DNA of 49,792 bases from assembly GCA_029945665.1 (NCBI GenBank), contig JAQSCZ010000015.1:1-49792 (forward strand), written 5' to 3'. The notes beneath the pieces were generated by a model. It had not been told where the DNA came from, did not search any database, and saw only the letters and a list, made by a program, of their open reading frames with translations. Source of the stretch: a bacterium (GTDB taxonomy: Bacteria > Bacteroidota > Bacteroidia > NS11-12g > UBA955). The position numbers were made by a program, and so were the translations under genes. Below are positions 44,772 through 49,792 of this stretch, in pieces. Numbering within the stretch: the stretch's first letter is position 1; every line of letters begins with the position of its first letter.

Positions 44772-44851
44772 ATTTTAGTTTTAATTCTATAGGTTAGTCC
44801 TTACTTTTATCAAATGGTTGCATCAAAGTATGCAATATTTTTATTTTTACC

Positions 44852-44859
44852 TAAATTTG
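44852..44859 (+). promoter_or_regulatory. -7 box (TAAATTTG) of miaB
   Basis: TAAATTTG is followed by CCATCC. It lies inside the N-terminal extension of the longest reading frame and 11 bases before the ATG at 44871, so it decides for that ATG and implies a leader of under 10 bases. Confidence 0.65.
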
Positions 44860-44870
44860 CCATCCTTATT

Positions 44871-46280
44871 ATGCATTTGCCCGAAACGATTAATTCGCCC
44901 ATCATTCATACAAATTTAAGACAATTGTACATAGAAAGCTATGGTTGTGCCATGAATTTTAGTGACAGTGAAATTATTGGTTCCATTATGGCCGAGCATG
45001 GTTTTGAATTCACCAACGATGAATTTAATGCCGATGTTATTTTTTTAAATACATGTGCCATTCGTGATAATGCAGAACAAAAAATACGCGATCGCTTAAA
45101 ACACCTTCGCGGCAATAAAAAGAAAAACAAGGAACTAATAATAGGAGTGCTGGGTTGTATGGCCGAGCGACTGAAAAGTAAATTACTAGAAGAAGAAAAA
45201 TTGGTCGACCTAGTGGCTGGTCCAGATGCTTACAGAGATTTGCCAAAATTAGTGGCAGAGGTGGAAGATGGAAATAAAGCCATTAATGTTTTATTAAGTC
45301 GCGAGGAAACCTATGCAGAAATTTCGCCTTTACGTCTTAACACCAATGGGATATCTGCCTTCGTAAGTATTATGCGTGGTTGCGATAACATGTGTTCATT
45401 CTGTGTGGTGCCTTTTACCAGAGGTCGCGAGCGCAGTCGTGATGCCGAAAGTATTGTAAACGAGGTAAAAGTATTAAGCGATTCAGGATATAAGGAGGTG
45501 ATTTTACTCGGTCAGAATGTCGATAGTTACTTGTGGTTTGGCGGTGGTCCTAAGGTTGAATTTAAGAATGCTTCGGAAGATGTAAAGGCCAATGCCGTTA
45601 CTTTCGATCAATTATTAGAAATGGTTGCCCTAGTAAATCCTAGTATGCGCATTCGTTTTAGCACTTCGCATCCCAAAGATATTTCAGATGAGGTATTGTT
45701 CACTATGAAAAAGTATGACAATATCTGTAAGCATATTCATTTGCCAGCACAGAGCGGAAGTACACGTTTATTAGAAGCTATGAACCGCACATACAGTCGT
45801 GAGTGGTACATGGAAAAGCACCGCAGAATATTGGAAATAATGCCCGACTGCAGTATTAGTTGCGATATAATATCAGGTTTTTGCAGTGAAACAGACGAAG
45901 ACCACAAGGAGACTTTAAGTTTAATGGAAGCCTGTCAGTTTGAGTTCAGTTATATGTATAAGTATAGCGAACGACCGGGAACTTTGGCTGCTAAAAAAAT
46001 GACTGATGACGTACCTGAAGAAATAAAGTCTTCGCGACTAACAGAGATTATTTATTTGCAAAGTAAATTGTCTTTAGAAAACAACAAATCTTATATTGGA
46101 AAAACAGTGCGGGTATTGGCAGATGGCTTATCCAAGAAAAGTGATTTGGATTTAACTGGTCGCAATGAACAAAATGCAAAGGTAGTATTTCCAAAAAGTA
46201 CTTATAATATTGGTGATTTTGTTGATGTTTTGATAGAAAGGGTTACGACAACTTCTTTGATAGGGATAGCTGTGGATTAA
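44871..46280 (+). CDS. miaB: tRNA-2-methylthio-N6-dimethylallyladenosine synthase
   Basis: A radical SAM methylthiotransferase acting on A37 of tRNAs. From ATG 44871 ([10 protein letters not shown]) it has about 469 residues. The N-terminal UPF0004 domain has [29 protein letters not shown] and [14 protein letters not shown] (three cysteines for the auxiliary Fe-S cluster). The radical SAM motif CxxxCxxC is in [37 protein letters not shown] and [15 protein letters not shown] follow, and a TRAM domain closes the protein ([16 protein letters not shown] to end). It is transcribed away from the sigma gene. Confidence 0.97.
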   Translation: MHLPETINSPIIHTNLRQLYIESYGCAMNFSDSEIIGSIMAEHGFEFTNDEFNADVIFLNTCAIRDNAEQKIRDRLKHLRGNKKKNKELIIGVLGCMAERLKSKLLEEEKLVDLVAGPDAYRDLPKLVAEVEDGNKAINVLLSREETYAEISPLRLNTNGISAFVSIMRGCDNMCSFCVVPFTRGRERSRDAESIVNEVKVLSDSGYKEVILLGQNVDSYLWFGGGPKVEFKNASEDVKANAVTFDQLLEMVALVNPSMRIRFSTSHPKDISDEVLFTMKKYDNICKHIHLPAQSGSTRLLEAMNRTYSREWYMEKHRRILEIMPDCSISCDIISGFCSETDEDHKETLSLMEACQFEFSYMYKYSERPGTLAAKKMTDDVPEEIKSSRLTEIIYLQSKLSLENNKSYIGKTVRVLADGLSKKSDLDLTGRNEQNAKVVFPKSTYNIGDFVDVLIERVTTTSLIGIAVD

Positions 46281-46289
46281 ATGGATTTG

Positions 46290-46316
46290 ATTCCCATGGT
46301 TTCACTAAATGGGAAT
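46290..46316 (+). terminator. weak terminator-like hairpin after miaB
   Basis: attcccat and atgggaat pair perfectly (8 bp) around an 11-base loop, 9 bases after the miaB stop. No U-tract follows, so intrinsic termination is doubtful. Confidence 0.35.
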
Positions 46317-46915
46317 AATTGAAATTCAAGTCATTAATTAAGAGATTTTATTTTTTGTTTGCATTTGCTTTTCAAATTGGCAATGTTTTGATGTTTGTTA
46401 TTTTCTAAAATCCGGTAAATTGTTAATATTTATATCCAAACACCTAGCCCAGGATTAGTTAATTTCTTCATCCGCTCATATCCAACTTTTGCAAACCATT
46501 GATTAAGGGGTTCTGCCTTTGGGGAATGGATAGATTGAATCATTCGCAATGGTTATGGAGTATCTCAGCAGTCCGCAGCGTATATCTTCGGTTTTCTGTT
46601 GTACGATTTTTTTCATACAACTGCCTACCTTCTAATCTTAATTTCTTCTTTAAATCTGTACAATACCTTTTTGGAATTGAACTATTGGTTAAACTTTTAA
46701 ACACATCAATTTCATGAAAAAACCATTGTTCTTTTTTGTGATTCCAATAAAGCTTTACTTTTTTGCCTTCAAATTATTGAATATTATTCATTTCATCACA
46801 AATCAAATATAATCAATTTTCAAATTTACACCTATTATAAAACTTGATTTAGTAGTTGAATTTCTAACTATCTTAATTATCGCTCTCCAGCAACTGAGAA
46901 AAATACCACTTTCTC

Positions 46916-46945
46916 TTGCCAATTGCCAACTGCTAGTTGCCAACT
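46916..46945. repeat. TTGCCAA repeat cluster (copy 4)
   Basis: TTGCCAATTGCCAACTG, then GTTGCCAACTTCC. Same family as the clusters near 16883, 25000 and 34383. Confidence 0.7.
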
Positions 46946-46956
46946 TCCTTTTGTCA

Positions 46957-47004
46957 GACTGAGCCTGTCGAAGTCTGAGCCTATCGAAGTCTAAGCTTAT
47001 CAAA
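46957..47004. repeat. three tandem 16-bp units (GTCTGAGCCTRTCGAA)
   Basis: The units gactgagcctgtcgaa, gtctgagcctatcgaa and gtctaagcttatcaaa follow without spacing and decay in that order. They sit between the TTGCCAA cluster and the RnfD-like gene. Similar ttcgacaggctcag motifs are widespread in environmental genomes. Confidence 0.75.
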
Positions 47005-47045
47005 GTTTACCTTTTCTACTCTCAAAGTATTGAAGATAAAATTCA

Positions 47046-47888
47046 ATGCTTATGCCTTATTACAAAAACTATTTTAAAGACTTCTTAGATGAGCAATTAA
47101 CCGATGCCCGTTTTTATCAAATTGTATACTTAAGTATATTTTTTATATATGGTGTACATACGCTGCATTGGGATTTTAATCTACTTATTGTTGGAGCAAT
47201 TATTGTCACCGCTATAACCACACAAATACTTAGTTGTTTTGTGTTTCATAAATCTTTTGATGCTATAAAAAGTGCTACTATTACCGCCCTTGGATTGTCC
47301 ATTCTTTTAAAAACCCAGTATTGGCAAGTCGCTGTATTAGCTGCTTTTATCGCTATTATTTCTAAATATTTATTAAGAATAAATGGCAAGCATATTTTTA
47401 ATCCTGCTAATGTTGGTTTGGTCTTAACAATCTATTTAACCAAAATGGCATGGGTCTCACCTGGTCAGTGGGGCAGTAGTTTGGTTCTCTTGTATTTCAT
47501 TTTTGCTGCTGGCAGTATTTTGCTGTTAAAAGTTGGAAGAATGGACACAGGTCTGGTTTTCTTTTTTACCTATGCCTTCTGTCAGTTCGCTTACAGTTCG
47601 GCATATTTAGGATGGCCCCTCGATTTTACAATTCATAAATTAAGCAATGGCGCCTTGGTGTTCTATTCATTTTTTATGATTACGGATTCGAGTACTACGC
47701 CTAATCATCCAAAAGCAAGAGTTGCTTGGAGTATTTGTATTGCCCTGTTGGCTTTTTACTTTTCCGAATTCAAATACATGAATGGAGCACCAGTAAAAGC
47801 TTTGTTTCTTATTTCCATGGCCACCCCATTATTAGATTACGCGTTCAAAAGCATACGCTTCTCATGGAAACACTCTCTCAAATTTTAA
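47046..47888 (+). CDS. lone RnfD/NqrB-like membrane protein
   Basis: A 280-residue integral membrane protein with about nine helices. It resembles subunit D of Rnf complexes (NqrB/RnfD/RnfE family): the motif KHIFNPANVGLVL and the C-terminal FMITDSSTTPNHPKAR correspond to conserved RnfD regions. The SGAT motif that carries covalent FMN in RnfD and NqrB is not visible. No other Rnf or Nqr genes are present. It is followed at 110 bases by a DUF2330 gene, with which it may work. The role is unknown; electron transfer or quinone or flavin binding is inferred only from the family. Confidence 0.75.
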   Translation: MLMPYYKNYFKDFLDEQLTDARFYQIVYLSIFFIYGVHTLHWDFNLLIVGAIIVTAITTQILSCFVFHKSFDAIKSATITALGLSILLKTQYWQVAVLAAFIAIISKYLLRINGKHIFNPANVGLVLTIYLTKMAWVSPGQWGSSLVLLYFIFAAGSILLLKVGRMDTGLVFFFTYAFCQFAYSSAYLGWPLDFTIHKLSNGALVFYSFFMITDSSTTPNHPKARVAWSICIALLAFYFSEFKYMNGAPVKALFLISMATPLLDYAFKSIRFSWKHSLKF

Positions 47889-47901
47889 TATTCTCAGCTC
47901 A

Positions 47902-47986
47902 CCAATAACCAATAACCATATAGCAGAGAACTTCATTACATTTCGTTCACGCTATATGGTAAACCAATAACCAATAACCAATAACC
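47902..47986. repeat. AACCAAT heptamer arrays flanking a long hairpin
   Basis: CCAATAACCAATAACC (47902-47917) and CCAATAACCAATAACCAA, then TAACC (47964-47986), flank the inverted repeat accatatagc/gctatatggt (47915-47924 and 47951-47960). The spacer is 26 bases and contains a further gaac/gttc pairing. It lies just upstream of the DUF2330 ATG at 47998. Confidence 0.7.
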
Positions 47987-47997
47987 TTCAAAAAATA

Positions 47998-48387
47998 ATG
48001 AAAAATCTAATAACAACCTTCGGACTATTAATAGTCGCCATTCAATCTTATGCATTCTGTGGTTTCTATGTGGCCAAAGCTGGGGCCAATTTGTACAACA
48101 ATAAAAGTGAAGTAATTTTGGTAAGAGATGGTCGCTTGAATACACTTACCATGAGCAATGATTTTAAAGGTGATGTCAAAGATTTTGCAATGGTAGTGCC
48201 TGTTCCCGAAATATTGCGAGAACGCGATATAAAAGTGGTCAATCGCAGTATTTTCGATATGATAGATGCTTATTCGGCACCACGCATGGTAGAATATTAC
48301 GATGACGATCCTTGCAATAATCGAAAATATAAAAAAATGTTAATGGATATGGCACCACCTATGATAGTGCTTCCAAAGCAGAAATGA
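47998..48387 (+). CDS. DUF2330 protein, N-terminal part (frameshifted gene)
   Basis: 129 residues up to TGA at 48385-48387. It has the signal peptide MKNLITTFGLLIVAIQSYA and then the DUF2330 start CGFYVAKAGANLYNNKSEVI, with LVRDGRLNTLTMSNDFKGDV, DFAMVVPVPEILRERDIKVV and APRMVEYYDDDPC. The family continues in one chain; here the rest is read from 48384 in the -1 frame. The run of seven A at 48331-48337 is the likeliest site of a lost base: an eighth A would join both parts with no stop between. Real mutation, sequencing error or slippage are all possible. Confidence 0.75.
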   Translation: MKNLITTFGLLIVAIQSYAFCGFYVAKAGANLYNNKSEVILVRDGRLNTLTMSNDFKGDVKDFAMVVPVPEILRERDIKVVNRSIFDMIDAYSAPRMVEYYDDDPCNNRKYKKMLMDMAPPMIVLPKQK

Positions 48388-49487
48388 TGCAAGATAGGGC
48401 AATGGGCGTTACCATCGAAGCCAAATACAGCATTGGAGAATATGATATCCTGATTTTATCGGCCGAGGAAAGTGGTGGATTGGAAACTTGGCTCAAACAG
48501 AATGGATATGCACTGCCCGAAAATGCGAAAGAAGTGTTGCAGCCATATATAAAGGATAAATTAAAGTTTTTTGTAGTAAAAGTAAATCTTGAGAATAGTA
48601 GGAACACAGGTTATAATTATTTGCGTCCAATCCAAATTACTTACGAAAGCGATCGATTTATGTTGCCAATACGATTAGGAATGGCTAATTCCAGGGGTTT
48701 TCAAGATTTGATAGTCTATGCATTTACCAAATCAGGTAGAGTTGAGTGCACCAATTATAGAACAGAAAAAATGCCAACAGACAATCATATTCCAACTTTT
48801 GTATTGAACCAATTCGACTCATTTTACATCAAGGCCTTTAATAAACAGTATATAAGACATAATAAGAATGCAGTTTTTTTAGAATATGCATGGAATGTCA
48901 CACCGAGTTTTAATGGTGTCAAGTGCGATCCCTGTGTTGGCAATCCACCTATGTTAAGTGAATTCCAAGAAGCTGGTGTTAGTTGGTTAAATGGCAATCC
49001 GAATGCTTCGGTGTTTTTTACGCGAATGCATGTAAGATATAGTCGCGCTGAATTTCCGCAAGACTTAATGTTTCAGGTAACTCCAAATACAGAAAATTTC
49101 CAAGCACGTTATGTAATAACTCATCCAGCCACAGATTGCAATTGTAGCGAAGGACGAGAATATTTGCAAAAATTGGAGACAAGAAAGGTAATGGAAGTGA
49201 TAGAGTATTGCCGACTAACTGGCGATAAGGCCAAGAATTATGTTTGGTATGCACCAGCATTAAAGGCGTTGGATAAGGACTTAGGTACGCGTTCAAGCCC
49301 TGCTATCATTAGCACATCGAACGATACTGATGTGCTAAACAGAATGGAAGAGAGAGCAAATACTAGTTTAGGGGCATTAGAAGAACCGAAGGGCACTAAG
49401 TGGCAAATAGAACCACTGCTTCTTTTATTATTCCCTTTAAGTTTGTTATTATATGCATTGATTCAAAAGAAAAAGGTAGAATTATAA
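48384..49487 (+). CDS. DUF2330 protein, C-terminal part (frameshifted gene)
   Basis: 367 residues in the -1 frame relative to the N-terminal part. It starts with MMQDRAMGVTIEAKYSIGEY, then DILILSAEESGGLETWL, classic DUF2330 core. SRGFQDLIVYAFTKSGRVEC, paired cysteines in GVKCDPCVGNPP and DCNCSEGREYLQ, and a C-terminal membrane anchor (EPLLLLLFPLSLLLYALI, KKKVEL) follow. Together with the first part it would be a membrane-anchored extracytoplasmic protein. The ATGATG at 48384 overlaps the upstream stop and could also serve as a coupled restart. Function unknown. Confidence 0.75.
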   Translation: MMQDRAMGVTIEAKYSIGEYDILILSAEESGGLETWLKQNGYALPENAKEVLQPYIKDKLKFFVVKVNLENSRNTGYNYLRPIQITYESDRFMLPIRLGMANSRGFQDLIVYAFTKSGRVECTNYRTEKMPTDNHIPTFVLNQFDSFYIKAFNKQYIRHNKNAVFLEYAWNVTPSFNGVKCDPCVGNPPMLSEFQEAGVSWLNGNPNASVFFTRMHVRYSRAEFPQDLMFQVTPNTENFQARYVITHPATDCNCSEGREYLQKLETRKVMEVIEYCRLTGDKAKNYVWYAPALKALDKDLGTRSSPAIISTSNDTDVLNRMEERANTSLGALEEPKGTKWQIEPLLLLLFPLSLLLYALIQKKKVEL

Positions 49488-49792
49488 AATAGTTTTCAGC
49501 GAGAAATGATTTGGTTAATAGTGATGGAGAGTATTGTTATCATTGAGTAAATGGCTATGAAGGTTGCGAACCTTTCCGTTATTTTATTTGCTTTAATTCA
49601 AAAATATTAAAAATAATTGAAGATATATTTGCTAATGTAAAAACTAATCTTACCTTTGCACTCCTGTTCTGAAACACTGTAAAATAAATTAGACACAAGC
49701 TCTAAAAATCTTTTGAAATTTTTAAAACTTTTTTATTGAAATGTGAAAACTAATCTTACCTTTGCAGTCCCTTTTAGAAAAAGGAAAAGTTC
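49488..49792 (+). promoter_or_regulatory. tandem promoters of a probable rRNA operon leader
   Basis: Two 27-base near-identical blocks (49634-49660 and 49740-49766, one mismatch) each end in TACCTTTGCA, with -7 boxes at 49651-49658 and 49757-49764. The first has a perfect TTTG-N19-TAccTTTG arrangement (TTTG at 49628-49631). The second box is followed by GTCCCTTTTAGAAAAAGGAA, then AAGTTC, the kind of leader I associate with Bacteroidota 16S genes. No gene lies in this end region. The rRNA itself is not in the window. Confidence 0.7.

Larger units (their letters stand above)
46281..47045. other. 765-base gene-free, repeat-bearing stretch
   Basis: No convincing gene. Just after miaB is an 8-bp perfect inverted repeat, attcccat (46290-46297) and atgggaat (46309-46316), without a T-run. 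A minus-strand frame near 46542-46650 is open for about 36 codons, with protein-like composition (RLEGRQLYEKNRTTENRRYT), but is unrecognised. Two repeat arrays lie at 46916-46945 and 46957-47004. Confidence 0.55.

Noticed and set aside
46499-46717. Open frame of 72 codons in the gap after miaB
   Set aside because: Composition is not protein-like, it has no recognisable motif and it lies in a repeat-rich stretch.
46916-47004. CRISPR-like array
   Set aside because: Units are 7-16 bases and directly adjacent, without spacers of uniform length, and no cas gene is in the window.
1-49792. tRNA genes
   Set aside because: I saw no cloverleaf-like stretch in the intergenic regions, although I could not run a covariance search.

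Overview
The window comes from a low-GC member of the Bacteroidota, probably an uncultured gliding or type IX secreting lineage. The evidence is indirect but consistent: TAnnTTTG promoter boxes of the Bacteroidota type, few Shine-Dalgarno sequences, several proteins with type IX (Por) C-terminal sorting domains, ECF sigma/anti-sigma pairs in which the anti-sigma factor is fused to an outer-membrane barrel, and a thrS-infC-rpmI-rplT translation cluster.

Layout. 81-5080: a c-type haem lipoprotein, an ECF sigma and anti-sigma/barrel pair, and an OmpA-domain protein. 5189-8690: thrS-infC-rpmI-rplT with a clear promoter and a strong terminator. 8947-13897: a Uma2 nuclease-like gene, a decayed copy of the tail of menE, and two large type IX cargo genes. 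13949-18527 (minus strand): menE, a Tat-exported PLP enzyme, a small membrane protein and a tandem SUMF1-fold protein. 18693-24243: guaB, a DUF4340 protein and a membrane pyrophosphatase with a cysteine-rich tail. 24378-25840: a RelE/ParE-type toxin-antitoxin pair and a NYN-LOTUS protein.

26256-34171 is the most striking region. An Rrf2 regulator gene lies behind a perfect 10-8-10 palindrome and is followed by eleven tightly packed genes: a cbb3-like haem-copper subunit I, a CcoO-cytochrome c fusion, two small membrane proteins, a group III truncated haemoglobin, a four-helix membrane protein, a divergent tryptophan-2,3-dioxygenase-like haem protein, a RIC/YtfE di-iron repair protein, a DUF488 protein, a hemerythrin fusion and a 2Fe-2S ferredoxin. 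Most of these products bind haem, di-iron or Fe-S centres that react with O2 or NO. I infer a microaerobic or nitrosative-stress module.

34453-44771 (minus strand): a MoxR ATPase, three periplasmic SurA/PpiC-type chaperones, then a second ECF sigma, anti-sigma/barrel and type IX cargo operon. The anti-sigma factor here carries four copies of the short pre-membrane motif. 44871-49487: miaB, a repeat-rich gene-free stretch, a lone RnfD-like membrane protein and a frameshifted DUF2330 gene. The window ends in two near-identical tandem promoters that look like the start of an rRNA operon lying just outside. Intergenic regions carry a dispersed TTGCCAA repeat family and other short repeats.
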